Positions 54,504 through 64,000 of a DNA stretch of 64,000 bases are shown here, piece after piece. Below the pieces are notes generated by a model. It ran no database searches. It saw only the letters and a program-made list of their open reading frames with translations, and was not told where the DNA came from. The number at the start of each line of letters is the position of its first letter. Position 1 is the first letter of the stretch. This stretch comes from Pythium myriotylum (Eukaryota > Oomycota > Peronosporomycetes > Pythiales > Pythiaceae), in the NCBI GenBank assembly GCA_023091665.1, contig JALJCQ010000013.1, forward strand, positions 2,232,001-2,296,000, read 5' to 3'. The position numbers were made by a program, and so were the translations under genes.

Positions 54504-56527
54504 CGCTGTCGGCTCAAGATCTTTTGTCTCTCAAAAGACTCAGGTGGACTCAGAACGAAGATTTCGTGCTCAATAATAGCTTCAACTGCCAGGCGAAGGT
54601 GCTTCCCCCTGAAATGAAGAATCAACAGTGTGGTGGGAATGCAGTGCCTTGGCTCTGAAGGATGTGAGGGTCGGCTCGTGCTCGGTGACAACAATGCGGT
54701 GGAGCGCAAGTTTCATGGTACGATCAGTATGTCACGCTGCACTGGGTTCAACTCAGCTAAGTATTTCGATCGTCGCACAAAGAAACACTCGAGGAAGTCG
54801 TCGCGTTAAAGCAAATTCTTCAGGATTTCCTAGTGGGGTCAGCTAAACCAGGGGAGCTAAGCCAGCCAACCCCGCTATTTCGTCAAAACAGAGACCCTGC
54901 GACGGAGGAGACGACCCGCACCGATAACATCCCATCGACGAGCTCTCCTGTCCGTCCGAACATTCGCACAAGTCGAGGCTCTGAGCGCCTACTTCGTCAG
55001 AGTATCCATTTTGAGCGCGATTTTCAGGCCCGTGTGAATCACTACATGACGAAGAGCTTGCTTCGGAAGGAACAGATTCGAGCTGAAGTGGACGAGAAGA
55101 CTCGAGAAGAGCTCAAACTCAAGCCATCCATCAATAAGGTACGCCGTAAAATGCAGTTCTCGAGTCTTTTACATGGTCTGACTTCAGCCAACTGTAGCGA
55201 TCGAAGCGAATCCAACGAAGCGTAGAGCATTTACACGCTTGGGAGAGATCGAAAGAGATCAAACTTCAGGAATTACGCAAGGCAGAGCTTCAGCGCGAAC
55301 TTGAGGATGTCACTGGGGCACCGCGGCTTCGACAGTGCTCCCACTTACACCATTCCGCGTGTGTGGATGAACTCACTGAATGCAAGGTAGAAGATCGACT
55401 GCATATACTTGGGTTGATATACGAGTATCAACAAGAGGAACGCATGATCCAAGCAAGCCGACATATTGCATATGAAAACAAAACTACACCGATACTCGCA
55501 CCACACTCTGGACAATTGAACCGAAGCAGTAAGATTTCAGTTCATGAACGGCTGTATGGTCTGTCAGTGAAACAGCCGCACAGCACTCATACTGAGAATC
55601 ACTCGCCACAAGCGGTCAAGTCAAAAGAAACGATTGAGGCAGCCATTCGAAGGCTGGAACACTTCGGTGAAATCTACTGCGCCAAGCGACAAGATATGGC
55701 GCTCCAACGTGACCGTCAACTAAAAAACAGTCAGGTAACAAATGCATGCTCAGGTGCTGTTAACGCTGCTCACACACAATCTCTTGGGCCAGCAAGTGTT
55801 GAGCGAAAAAAGCAAGTTTCTCGTGGAAAGAGCACGGTCGAGGGCCAGTGAAAAAGGCCGCAGCCATTATCGAAAGTGTGAGTGCTGCCGTGGAGCACAG
55901 AAAGATGTACCAGACGCCAGTTTGTCTTCGGTATCTGCTGCACAGGCTGCTGCTATCTACCAGCGGCATATTGAATGGAAGACACAGAAAGACAAGCGAT
56001 GCCAGGACGAACGTGAACGCCGACACCAAGAGGAAGAAGCATGCCTTGATTTCCGCAATCCGCGATATTGTTCGGCATGGGATTCACTGGCTGAGACGGT
56101 TGAAGCGAATGGAGGGCCCAACATTCTCAAAGGCGATCAAATCAACCGCTTGTTCTACGAGAAAAGCGTTCGGTGGGCCGAGGAGCGGGATGAGCAGCTT
56201 TCAAGAGAGCGTGAGATCTGGGATAAGATCCATCTGCGCGAGTGCACTTTCAAACCCAAGCTATGCCGTGCGTCACCTTGTGTGGAGCAACACGTGCCAG
56301 ATCTGGATCGGCCAACCAACAATATCTCCCTGGAGCAAGAATATTTCTCGCGCGCCAATCTGCAGACGCCCATGCTCGGGGCGGATGAGAGCGATGTCTC
56401 GACGGATGATTGTGTGGACGATGATGAGTGCGCGGGTGGGGTGGACACCGCGCCAGCAATTGCGTTCTTCAACAATGGCGAGAAGATCCTCTCAAAAAGT
56501 GGGTACAGAGACACCCTCGATTATTGA
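54494..56527 (+). CDS. Coiled-coil protein with ECTFKP and ERLY motifs (flagellar-type, unassigned)
   Basis: Exons 54494-54598, 54645-54717, 54762-55138, 55198-55734 and 55793-56527 give 608 residues. The N-terminal part (SLSAQDLLSLKRLRWTQNED, CLGSEGCEGRLVLGDNNAV, ETLEEVVALKQILQDF) is globular or helical. The middle and C-terminal parts are long charged helices. ISVHERLYGLSVK and HLRECTFKPKLC match the ERLY and xECTFKPxL motifs found repeatedly in oomycete, kinetoplastid and other protist flagellar or cytoskeletal proteins. The first two introns (46 and 44 nt) are the weakest parts of the model, and the intron at 55735-55792 uses a GTAACA donor. The first 10 bases overlap the divergent SRP9-like start. 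A flagellar role is inferred, not shown. Confidence 0.7.
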
Positions 56528-56796
56528 CCACTCCTCCTCGCGCTTCCTCAAACCAGCAGATATGATTGGTCATTTGTTTTCGCCAACCGGAACGCTTTCT
56601 CCCTTTTTTCTCCCAATCCGCTCGTCCATCCGCTACGTCGTCCGCCCTCGCGAGCGTCGCCCCTCCTCTCCCTGGTCGTTCCGCTCCCCCCTCCCTCGCT
56701 CCCCCGCCCCACTTGTGAACCTGCGCTGTTCTGGTCACACGGCGCCCTCCCAAAGACTGGTGTGGGGCGACTGCGGCGGGCCCTCGCGCTGTAGCC

Positions 56797-59700
56797 ATGT
56801 CCTCGGCGCAGTTCTCGTACTCGAGCGCGCGTCTGCGCCGCGTCAAGTACCTCCAATTCGGCGTCTTCTCGCCCGAGGAGGTGCGCGCCATGTCGGTGAC
56901 CAAGCAGACCAAGGTGAACGACCGCATCGTGCCCGACGGCATCTCGCGCCCGGAGACCTACATCAACGGCCACCCGGTCATCGGCGGCATCGGCGACCCG
57001 CGCATGGGCACGTGCGACTTCCGCGCGCGCTGTAAGACCTGCGACTGCACCTACAGCGGTTCGGGCGGCAAGGTCAACGACTGCCCGGGCCACTTCGGCC
57101 ACATTGAGCTCGCACGGCCCATGTTCCACCTCGGTTTCATCAAGGAAGTGCTGAAGATTCTGCGATCGGTCTGCTTCCACTGCTCCAAGGTGCTCAGCGA
57201 CGAGCGCGACCACCGCTTCCGCGCAGCCATGCGCATCAAGAACGGCAAGCGACGCCTTAAGGCTGTTTACGAGATCTGCGGGAACAAGTCCATGTGCGAG
57301 TACGGTGAAGAGGCTGACATGGAAAAAATGCGCGAAGATCTCAACATTGGTCTTCAGGGCGGGCTTGATGACAAGAACAAGCCCAAGGAGGGTGGTCACG
57401 GTGGCTGTGGTGGACTCCAACCCAAGTACCGCCGCCAGGGTATCAAGATCCTAGTTGAGTTCCCCGAGCAGATGGAAGATGTGCCCGGCTCGGGCGATCG
57501 CAAGCAGAATTTGCCGGCTGCCAAAGTCCTTTCTATCTTCAAGAACATTTCCGATAAGGACTGCTTTGCACTCGGACTCGACCCGCGCTGGTCGCGCCCA
57601 GACTGGTTGCTGCTTACTCTTATGCCGGTTCCACCGCCACACGTGCGACCCTCTGTTGCACTTGATGGTATGGCGCGAGGTGAAGATGATCTCACGCACA
57701 ACTTGGCTTCGATCGTGAAGGCGAACCTCGCGCTGCTCAACTGTGTTCGCAAGGGTGAACCTTCCCACATCATTGAGCAGTTCGAGCAGCTGCTTCAGTT
57801 CCACTTGAGTACTTTTCTCAACAACGAGCAGGCTGGTTTGCCACAGGCGCAGCAAAGATCTGGCAAGCCGCTGAAGACTTTGCGTCAGCGTTTGCGGGGT
57901 AAAGAAGGTCGTATCCGAGGTAACCTGATGGGCAAGCGAGTGGACTTCTCAGCCCGTACGGTCATCACGGCTGATCCAAATCTTGAGATTGATCAGGTTG
58001 GTGTTCCGCGATCCATCGCAATGAACCTCACGGTGCCCGAACGTGTCACGCCGTTCAACATGGCCTACATGCACCAGCTTATTTCCAATGGCCCACTCGA
58101 GCATCCTGGCGCAAAGTATATTATTCGTGAAGACGGGAACCGCATCGATCTTCGTTATATCAAGAACAAGTCAGATCTCGCCCTGAAGTGTGGGTGGATC
58201 GTCGAGCGACACCTGAAGGATGATGATCTCGTTCTGTTCAACCGACAGCCGTCGCTCCACAAAATGTCAATCATGGCGCATCGTGTCAAAGTTTTTGACT
58301 GGTCAACATTCCGTTTGAACCTGTCGGTCACAGCACCGTACAATGCTGATTTCGATGGTGATGAAATGAACTTGCACGTTCCCCAGTCTCTGACAGCCCG
58401 TGCTGAGGCGCAAGAGATGATGATGGTCCACAAAGTGATCATTACGCCCCAGAGCAATCGTCCGGTGATGGGTATCGTGCAGGACTCGTTGCTTGGTGTT
58501 CAAAAATTCACTAAGCGAGATGTATTTCTCGAGAAGGATCTAACCATGGGTTTGCTCATGTGGGTGTTGTCATGGGATGGACGGGTGCCAACACCTGCGA
58601 TCTTGGTCCCCAAGAAGGGAGAACTTGGCAAGTACCGACCTATCTGGACTGGTAAACAATTGTTTTCGAAGATTTTACCCTCGATCAACTTCAATGGATT
58701 CTCGACAACACACAAGAACGGAGAGAAGTTCTCCGCACTTGCTCCGATTGACTCGCGCGTGATTGTGCAGCGCGGTGAGTTACTGGCGGGTATTATTGAT
58801 AAGAAGGTTATCGGTTCTTCGGCCGGAGGTCTTGTTCATGTGATCATGCTTGAAAAAGGACCTGAGGAAGCTAGATATTTCTTGGGCGCAACGCAGAAAT
58901 TGGTGAACAACTGGCTTGTCCATCGCAGTTTCACCGTAGGTGTCAGTGATACGATTGCCGACGTCAGCACGCTGAAGACTATCGTCGACATTATCACACA
59001 AGCCAAGGTTCAAGTGCACGATCTAGTTCAACAAGGACAGAAAGGCAAGCTTGAGCGTCAACCAGGCCGAACGATGGTCGAATCGTTCGAACAGTACGTG
59101 AACAAAGTTCTGAACACGGCTCGAGATCAAGCTGGTCGTGAGGCACAAGGAAGTTTGGATGAAACCAACAATATTAAGGCTACGGTGACATCAGGTTCCA
59201 AAGGATCATTCATCAATATCTCGCAGATTATTGCATGCGTGGGCCAGCAGAATGTCGAAGGCAAACGAATTCCTTATGGTTTCAACCGTCGGACACTTCC
59301 ACACTATGGCAAAGACGATCTTGGTCCGGAGAGTCGTGGCTTCGTGGAAAACTCATACCTGAAGGGACTGACTCCACAAGAGTTTTTCTTCCACGCTATG
59401 GGTGGTCGAGAAGGTCTGATCGATACAGCCGTCAAAACAGCTGAGACGGGATATATCCAACGTCGTCTTGTCAAGGCGATGGAGTCCGTTATGACTCGAT
59501 ACGACGGCACTGTGCGTAATGCCCAGGGAGAAATCATCCAATTCCTGTACGGAGAAGATGGCATGGACGCTGTTTGGGTTGAAAAACAGCGATTCGAGTC
59601 GCATCGACTGAACAAGAAGGAATTCGAGAAGAAGTATATGTTCGACATCTCTAGCGAATACTTGGGTTGTGTGCCAAATGCACCAGACCAGTTGTTCTTG

Positions 59701-62391
59701 GAGCCAGAAATCATCGCGGATATCCGATCCAACCAGCAAACACAGCAAATTCTGCGCGAAGAAATTGATCAGATGCAAAAAGACCGCATTAATCTGCGTG
59801 TTATCCTTGCCAGTCGTGGCCAAGGTCAGGAATCAGACGACGGTGCACAGGTCCCCGTGAACATCCGTCGACTCGTCCAGAATGCTCAGCAGCTCTTCAG
59901 TATCGATATGCAAAAACCGTCCAGTCTTCATCCTTCGCGAATCATTAGCGGCGTCAAGGAATTGTGTGAGAAGATCGTGGTTGTGCAGGGTGACGACCGA
60001 CTCTCGAATGAAGCACAACAGAACGCCACCCTCTTCTTCCAGATCTTGCTACGCTCGACACTAGCTTCTAAGACTGTCACACTCGAGCATCGACTAAACG
60101 AGACAGCTTTTGAGTGGCTACTTGGTGAGATCGAGTCAAAATTCACGAGTGCTTTAGTCGCTGCTGGTGAGATGGCTGGCGTGGTTGCTGCTCAGTCGAT
60201 TGGAGAGCCTGCAACCCAGATGACCTTGAACACGTTCCACTATGCCGGTGTGTCTGCAAAGAACGTCACACTTGGTGTTCCCCGCTTGAAAGAGATTATG
60301 AACATTGCAAAGGATGTTCGTACCCCATCGCTCCAAATCTTCCTGACTCCAGACTGTGCGCACGACGCAGACAAAGCAAAGTTTGTCCAGTCGCAGTTGG
60401 AGTATACTACTCTTGCGGATGTCACAGCGAACACGGCAATCTACTATGACCCAGATCCGATGAACACCGTCATTGAGGAAGATCAAGAATTTGTTGCGAC
60501 GTATTTCGAGATGCCAGACGAGGACACACCTATGGCCCGTTCGCCTTGGCTTTTGCGAATTGAACTGAACCGAGAGATGATGGCCGACAAGAAGTTGTCG
60601 ATGAGCGAAATCGCTGCTCAAATCGAGGCCGAGTATGGCCAAGATTTGTCTTGCATCTTCACAGACGATAATGCTGACAAATTGGTTCTTCGCATCCGAA
60701 TTATGAGCGATGAAGAGGAGAAGGTACAGAGGTCGACTGACGCAGTTGTTGGGCAGGAGGATGACACGTTCCTGAAGAGAGTGGAACACAATATGCTTAC
60801 CCAAATGAAGCTACGCGGCATCCAAGGCGTGAAAAAGGTTTACATTCGTGAGAACCATCCGACAACATGGCACGATGATGTGGGCTTCAAGATGACCAGC
60901 GAGTGGGTGCTCGATACGGATGGCACGAACTTGCTCGACGTAATGTGTTACCCGCAAGTGGATGCGACTCGAACGATCTCAAATGATATCGTGGAAATCA
61001 TTCAGGTGCTCGGTATCGAAGCAGTTCGTCGTGCCCTGTTGAATGAAATTCGACAGGTCATTTCATTCGATGGTGCTTATGTGAACTACCGTCACCTGGC
61101 ATGTTTAACGGATGTGATGACATTCCGTGGTCACCTCATGGCTATTACCCGTCACGGTATCAACCGGGACGACTCGGGACCGTTGGTACGCTGTTCGTTT
61201 GAAGAGACAGTCGAGATTTTGATGGATGCAGCGATGTTTGCGGAGGGCGACCCGCTGACGGGCGTTTCTGAAAACATTATGCTTGGGCAGCTTGCACCAT
61301 TGGGCACCGGTGTGATGGACTTGGTGCTTGATGCCCGAAAGCTCGCGAACGCAATCGAGTATGAAGCATCGGAAATCCAACAGGTGATGAGAGGCCTGGA
61401 TAATGAGTGGCGAAGCCCAGACCATGGCCCCGGGACGCCGATTTCGACACCATTTGTCTCCACTCCTGGCTTTACGGCATCATCGCCGTTCAGTCCTGGC
61501 GGTGGGGCCTTCTCACCTGCGGCTGGAGCATTCTCACCCATGGCAAGCCCGGCGTCGCCTGGTTTCATGGCAGCATCTCCTGGTTTCAGCGTAGCTTCGC
61601 CGGCTCATAGCCCGGCCTCTCCTCTAAACCCTACGTCCCCCGCATACAGTCCGATGTCTCCAGCGTACAGTCCCACTTCGCCTGCATACTCACCGACGTC
61701 GCCAGCTTACAGTCCGACATCACCGGCGTACGGCCCGACGTCTCCTGCGTATTCACCTACTTCTCCAGCTTATAGCCCGACGTCGCCTGCTTATTCTCCA
61801 ACTTCACCGGCTTACAGTCCGACGAGCCCAGCGTACTCGCCCACATCGCCGGCTTACAGTCCAACATCGCCAGCATACTCGCCGACTTCGCCAGCGTATT
61901 CCCCGACGTCACCTGCTTACAGCCCGACGTCCCCAGCCTACAGCCCGACGTCGCCAGCTTATTCACCGACATCGCCAGCGTACTCTCCAACGTCGCCTGC
62001 CTACTCGCCAACATCCCCCGCTTACTCGCCGACGTCGCCCGCGTATAGTCCGACGAGTCCGGCGTATTCACCGACATCGCCTGCGTACAGTCCGACTTCA
62101 CCGGCGTACAGCCCAACTTCTCCAGCCTATTCGCCTACTTCTCCGGCGTACAGTCCAACCAGTCCCGCGTACAGCCCGACGTCACCAGCATACTCGCCTA
62201 CGTCACCAGCTTACAGCCCAACATCACCCGCGTACTCCCCGACATCGCCAGCGTATTCGCCAACCTCTCCGGCGTATTCACCGACATCGCCTGCGTACAG
62301 CCCGGCATCACCCGAGTACAATCCGACTGAAGGCGCATACAACCCTCAGGCGAGTGGATACAGCCCAACTGATGAGGAAACTAAGGACTAG
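56797..62391 (+). CDS. RPB1: RNA polymerase II largest subunit RPB1
   Basis: Single exon, 1,864 residues. The clamp core (MSSAQFSYSSARLRRVKYLQ, GISRPETYINGHP) has zinc ligands in CKTCDCTY and CPGHFGHIE. Further RPB1 landmarks are FSARTVITADPNLEIDQVGV, RQPSLHKMSIMAHRV and the catalytic NADFDGDEMN near residue 516. The bridge helix/trigger-loop region includes EPATQMTLNTFHYAGVSAKN. The C-terminal domain has 32 heptads (listed separately) and ends EYNPTEGAYNPQASGYSPT. The length and intron-free structure are as expected for a highly expressed oomycete gene. Upstream, 269 bp separate it from the ERLY-type gene. No subunit fusion or truncation is seen. Confidence 0.98.
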   Translation: MSSAQFSYSSARLRRVKYLQFGVFSPEEVRAMSVTKQTKVNDRIVPDGISRPETYINGHPVIGGIGDPRMGTCDFRARCKTCDCTYSGSGGKVNDCPGHFGHIELARPMFHLGFIKEVLKILRSVCFHCSKVLSDERDHRFRAAMRIKNGKRRLKAVYEICGNKSMCEYGEEADMEKMREDLNIGLQGGLDDKNKPKEGGHGGCGGLQPKYRRQGIKILVEFPEQMEDVPGSGDRKQNLPAAKVLSIFKNISDKDCFALGLDPRWSRPDWLLLTLMPVPPPHVRPSVALDGMARGEDDLTHNLASIVKANLALLNCVRKGEPSHIIEQFEQLLQFHLSTFLNNEQAGLPQAQQRSGKPLKTLRQRLRGKEGRIRGNLMGKRVDFSARTVITADPNLEIDQVGVPRSIAMNLTVPERVTPFNMAYMHQLISNGPLEHPGAKYIIREDGNRIDLRYIKNKSDLALKCGWIVERHLKDDDLVLFNRQPSLHKMSIMAHRVKVFDWSTFRLNLSVTAPYNADFDGDEMNLHVPQSLTARAEAQEMMMVHKVIITPQSNRPVMGIVQDSLLGVQKFTKRDVFLEKDLTMGLLMWVLSWDGRVPTPAILVPKKGELGKYRPIWTGKQLFSKILPSINFNGFSTTHKNGEKFSALAPIDSRVIVQRGELLAGIIDKKVIGSSAGGLVHVIMLEKGPEEARYFLGATQKLVNNWLVHRSFTVGVSDTIADVSTLKTIVDIITQAKVQVHDLVQQGQKGKLERQPGRTMVESFEQYVNKVLNTARDQAGREAQGSLDETNNIKATVTSGSKGSFINISQIIACVGQQNVEGKRIPYGFNRRTLPHYGKDDLGPESRGFVENSYLKGLTPQEFFFHAMGGREGLIDTAVKTAETGYIQRRLVKAMESVMTRYDGTVRNAQGEIIQFLYGEDGMDAVWVEKQRFESHRLNKKEFEKKYMFDISSEYLGCVPNAPDQLFLEPEIIADIRSNQQTQQILREEIDQMQKDRINLRVILASRGQGQESDDGAQVPVNIRRLVQNAQQLFSIDMQKPSSLHPSRIISGVKELCEKIVVVQGDDRLSNEAQQNATLFFQILLRSTLASKTVTLEHRLNETAFEWLLGEIESKFTSALVAAGEMAGVVAAQSIGEPATQMTLNTFHYAGVSAKNVTLGVPRLKEIMNIAKDVRTPSLQIFLTPDCAHDADKAKFVQSQLEYTTLADVTANTAIYYDPDPMNTVIEEDQEFVATYFEMPDEDTPMARSPWLLRIELNREMMADKKLSMSEIAAQIEAEYGQDLSCIFTDDNADKLVLRIRIMSDEEEKVQRSTDAVVGQEDDTFLKRVEHNMLTQMKLRGIQGVKKVYIRENHPTTWHDDVGFKMTSEWVLDTDGTNLLDVMCYPQVDATRTISNDIVEIIQVLGIEAVRRALLNEIRQVISFDGAYVNYRHLACLTDVMTFRGHLMAITRHGINRDDSGPLVRCSFEETVEILMDAAMFAEGDPLTGVSENIMLGQLAPLGTGVMDLVLDARKLANAIEYEASEIQQVMRGLDNEWRSPDHGPGTPISTPFVSTPGFTASSPFSPGGGAFSPAAGAFSPMASPASPGFMAASPGFSVASPAHSPASPLNPTSPAYSPMSPAYSPTSPAYSPTSPAYSPTSPAYGPTSPAYSPTSPAYSPTSPAYSPTSPAYSPTSPAYSPTSPAYSPTSPAYSPTSPAYSPTSPAYSPTSPAYSPTSPAYSPTSPAYSPTSPAYSPTSPAYSPTSPAYSPTSPAYSPTSPAYSPTSPAYSPTSPAYSPTSPAYSPTSPAYSPTSPAYSPTSPAYSPTSPAYSPTSPAYSPTSPAYSPTSPAYSPASPEYNPTEGAYNPQASGYSPTDEETKD
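61645..62316 (+). repeat. 32 tandem CTD heptads encoding YSPTSPA
   Basis: Coding minisatellite with a 21-bp unit, in register through RPB1. The first heptad is YSPMSPA, the fifth YGPTSPA and the last YSPASPE; all others read YSPTSPA. Codon choice varies widely between units (TCG, TCA, TCT, TCC, AGT, AGC), so units are old and protein-level selected rather than recently amplified. Position 7 is Ala, not Ser, in every canonical unit. Degenerate repeats precede (SPASPLNPTSPA) and follow. Confidence 0.97.
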
Positions 62392-62598
62392 AGCAAGAAG
62401 TAAGGAGTACCAATGGCCAGTACGACATGCACAGTGTTTATTAGCGGATTGAGAAGGACGCAGAAAGACTGGGTGGTTATGAGCAGCGAGGAGACGCTGC
62501 TTGATGCGCCGATCATGTTATCACTCGAAATACAAACAGTCAACAAGAGACTTTACATTTCGATGGTGCACATGGCTTTAATTCTTGCATCCGGTTAC

Positions 62599-63993
62599 TT
62601 ACTCATTGAGAGCAATAACGACCATCAGCCCGATTCCGAGGCACATGGCGATTCCTTCCTGCAGAGACTGCTTAAGGGAGCAATCCTCCAGCAGCTCGGG
62701 CATCACACTCGCGCAAGCAATGTAAATGAACCCACCAGCTGTAAAAGGTGAGATCCAGGCCGAGCTTGAGTCACCAGCACCTTCAATGAGTAGCCCAATC
62801 ACCGTGCCAACCATGGCACCGACAGCTGTGAGCAACTGCGTGAACATGGCCTCACGTCGAGTGAAGCCTGACTGGATAAGGATGGCAAAGTCGCCAATCT
62901 CGTGCGGCACCTCATGGAGCAGCATAGCGACCGTAGTCTGCCAACCGCTACCCCTGAGGAAAGTGGCACCAATGGCGAGGCCATCCGTAAAGTTATGGGA
63001 GAAGTCGGCAGCAAGATTCAAGTAGCCGGCCGCAGCAATCTGTTTGGGCTGCTTTGACTTGTCCTCTGGAGCGTGGCGATGCTTGTCTGACTCGTCGTCG
63101 CTGGTTGTTTTGCTCACTGCGCCACGTTTGCGAGCCCCACCAGCCTCGGCCTTGATGCTTGCGTGCGAATGGCTGTGTCCATGTGAGTGGCCGTGCGAGT
63201 GTCCGTGGTCTCCACCAGTCTGGGCCCGCACAAACTTTTCGAGCATCAAAAAGGTCATCATGCCAGCGATACAGTAGAGCCAGACAGCCAAGTCCTGAAC
63301 ACTGTGCGCGTGACCTTCGTGACCATGGTCGTGGCCGTGATCGTGGCCATGATCGTGGTCGTGGCCATGATCGTGGCCGCCGCTTGGAAGGGAGTGCGGG
63401 AGCAGGTGCAGGAGTGCGTCTCCAAGCAGCCCGCCAGCCGCGAAGCTCAGGAACACACGCAGCAGCGGCTTCTGAGCCTCAGAGCTGCCCACACCGAGCG
63501 GAACGAAAAACAGCACGACGACTGGCGCAGCGCCCACGAGTGCCGTCGCGAAGAGCGCTTCGAACCACACGCGCGGCGAGAAGCGATCAATGTTGTGCGT
63601 CTTGGACTGCGTGGAGGCGCCATCACTGTGCACATGGTCGTGGGCGTGTCCGTCGTGGTCGTGGTGCGCGACATCGTGGCCGTCATGGTCGTGGTCGTGC
63701 GTGTTGGCGCCGTCTGCAACCTGCGCCTTGCGATGCGGTTCCTCATGGCCATGATCATGCTCATGGTCGTGATCATGCTCATGGTCGTGGTCGTGACCGT
63801 GGCCGTGATCATGCGCATGGTCGTGACCGTGCTCGCCATGGCGATGGACTTCCGGAGGCACCGGCGCCGCTGCCCGCGTGGCTGGCACTGGCCTGGCCTC
63901 CTTCGCTGGCTTCGGCGCGTGGCCCTCGGTGGCTGGGAACTCAGCGGCCGCCAGCAACGCCGCCAGCAGCAGCAGCACGCGCGTCGCCCTCAT
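62599..63993 (-). CDS. ZIP7-type zinc transporter (SLC39A7/KE4 family)
   Basis: Single exon, 464 residues. A hydrophobic signal-anchor (VLLLLAALLAAAEF) leads a lumenal or extracytosolic domain with long His-Asp/Glu blocks (HEHGHDHAHDHGHGHDHD-type). Membrane helices include FFVPLGVGSS, LSFAAGGLLGDALLHLLPHS and LYCIAGMMTFLMLEKFV. A second His-rich loop (HDHGHDHDHGHDHGHDHGHE, GDHGHSHGHSHGH) lies between helices 3 and 4. The LIV-1 subfamily motifs HNFTDGLAIGAT and HEVPHEIGDFAIL, which form the zinc path, are intact. KE4/ZIP7 proteins release Zn2+ from ER or Golgi to the cytosol. His-loop tandem codons are GAC/CAT/CAC-rich, forming short DNA repeats at about 63310-63390 and 63710-63840. Convergent with RPB1, with about 207 bp between stops. 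Confidence 0.95.
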   Translation of the reverse strand: MRATRVLLLLAALLAAAEFPATEGHAPKPAKEARPVPATRAAAPVPPEVHRHGEHGHDHAHDHGHGHDHDHEHDHDHEHDHGHEEPHRKAQVADGANTHDHDHDGHDVAHHDHDGHAHDHVHSDGASTQSKTHNIDRFSPRVWFEALFATALVGAAPVVVLFFVPLGVGSSEAQKPLLRVFLSFAAGGLLGDALLHLLPHSLPSGGHDHGHDHDHGHDHGHDHGHEGHAHSVQDLAVWLYCIAGMMTFLMLEKFVRAQTGGDHGHSHGHSHGHSHSHASIKAEAGGARKRGAVSKTTSDDESDKHRHAPEDKSKQPKQIAAAGYLNLAADFSHNFTDGLAIGATFLRGSGWQTTVAMLLHEVPHEIGDFAILIQSGFTRREAMFTQLLTAVGAMVGTVIGLLIEGAGDSSSAWISPFTAGGFIYIACASVMPELLEDCSLKQSLQEGIAMCLGIGLMVVIALNE

Positions 63994-64000
63994 TGTCTTC

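Noticed and set aside
56548..57420. A 290-codon minus-strand frame over the RPB1 start
   Set aside because: It is antisense to the GC-rich RPB1 clamp core with its zinc motifs; its composition is a codon-bias artefact.
60154..60804. A 216-codon minus-strand frame within RPB1
   Set aside because: It is antisense to the conserved RPB1 core and has no domain.
61645..62316. A CRISPR-like or satellite array
   Set aside because: The 21-bp repeats lack spacers and encode the CTD heptads in frame with RPB1.
63301..63840. Short tandem DNA repeats in the transporter as an independent repeat element
   Set aside because: They are codon repeats of His/Asp inside a conserved zinc-transporter loop.

Overview
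The window is a compact, gene-dense eukaryotic nuclear segment. It carries genes on both strands, mostly 20-300 bp apart, with GT-AG introns of about 40-75 nt and many long uninterrupted exons. Gene content points to an oomycete (flagellate stramenopile). Evidence for this is a flagellar gene block (outer dynein arm docking subunit, LRR and coiled-coil proteins), kinase and PH chimeras typical of the lineage, secreted S1/P1 nucleases in tandem, and an RPB1 tail built of YSPTSPA heptads. I cannot fix the genus from the sequence alone. No tRNA, rRNA, CRISPR array or intact autonomous transposon was recognised.

Layout. 1-11.5 kb: the 3' end of a coiled-coil gene; two convergent mitochondrial genes that both encode SDHC-type (complex II cytochrome b) subunits; a TPR+PH protein; a very large single-exon fusion of a cysteine-desulfurase-type aminotransferase with a TtcA-like PP-loop tRNA-thiolation domain; a small mitochondrial membrane protein; and an unassigned coiled-coil protein. 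11.6-14 kb: a PH-protein kinase-RyR-RyR protein. 14-19 kb: three tandem secreted S1/P1 nucleases, separated by gene-poor DNA that includes a 76-bp near-palindrome.

19.9-38.8 kb is best read as a flagellar neighbourhood. An ODAD1/CCDC114-type docking-complex gene sits head-to-head with a 13.9-kb gene for a cytosolic protein of about 4,579 residues with roughly two dozen IPT/TIG-like repeats and a C2 domain. A 355-aa protein with a possible axonemal motif then sits head-to-head with an LRRC72-like LRR gene. 38.9-56.5 kb is dominated by genome maintenance and proteostasis: FANCI, ubiquilin, a Cys-rich nuclear-type protein, a coiled-coil protein, a dysferlin-domain protein, a Costars (ABRACL) protein, CTF18, an SRP9/21-like protein and an ERLY/ECTFKP-type coiled-coil protein. 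56.8-64 kb: RPB1, the largest subunit of RNA polymerase II (32 CTD heptads), and a convergent ZIP7-type zinc transporter with long His-rich blocks.

Exon models were made by hand from reading frame, GT/AG signals and family alignment recalled from knowledge. Internal boundaries are good where phase and family agree. The 5' ends of the TPR-PH, dysferlin-domain and first coiled-coil genes are uncertain or outside the window.
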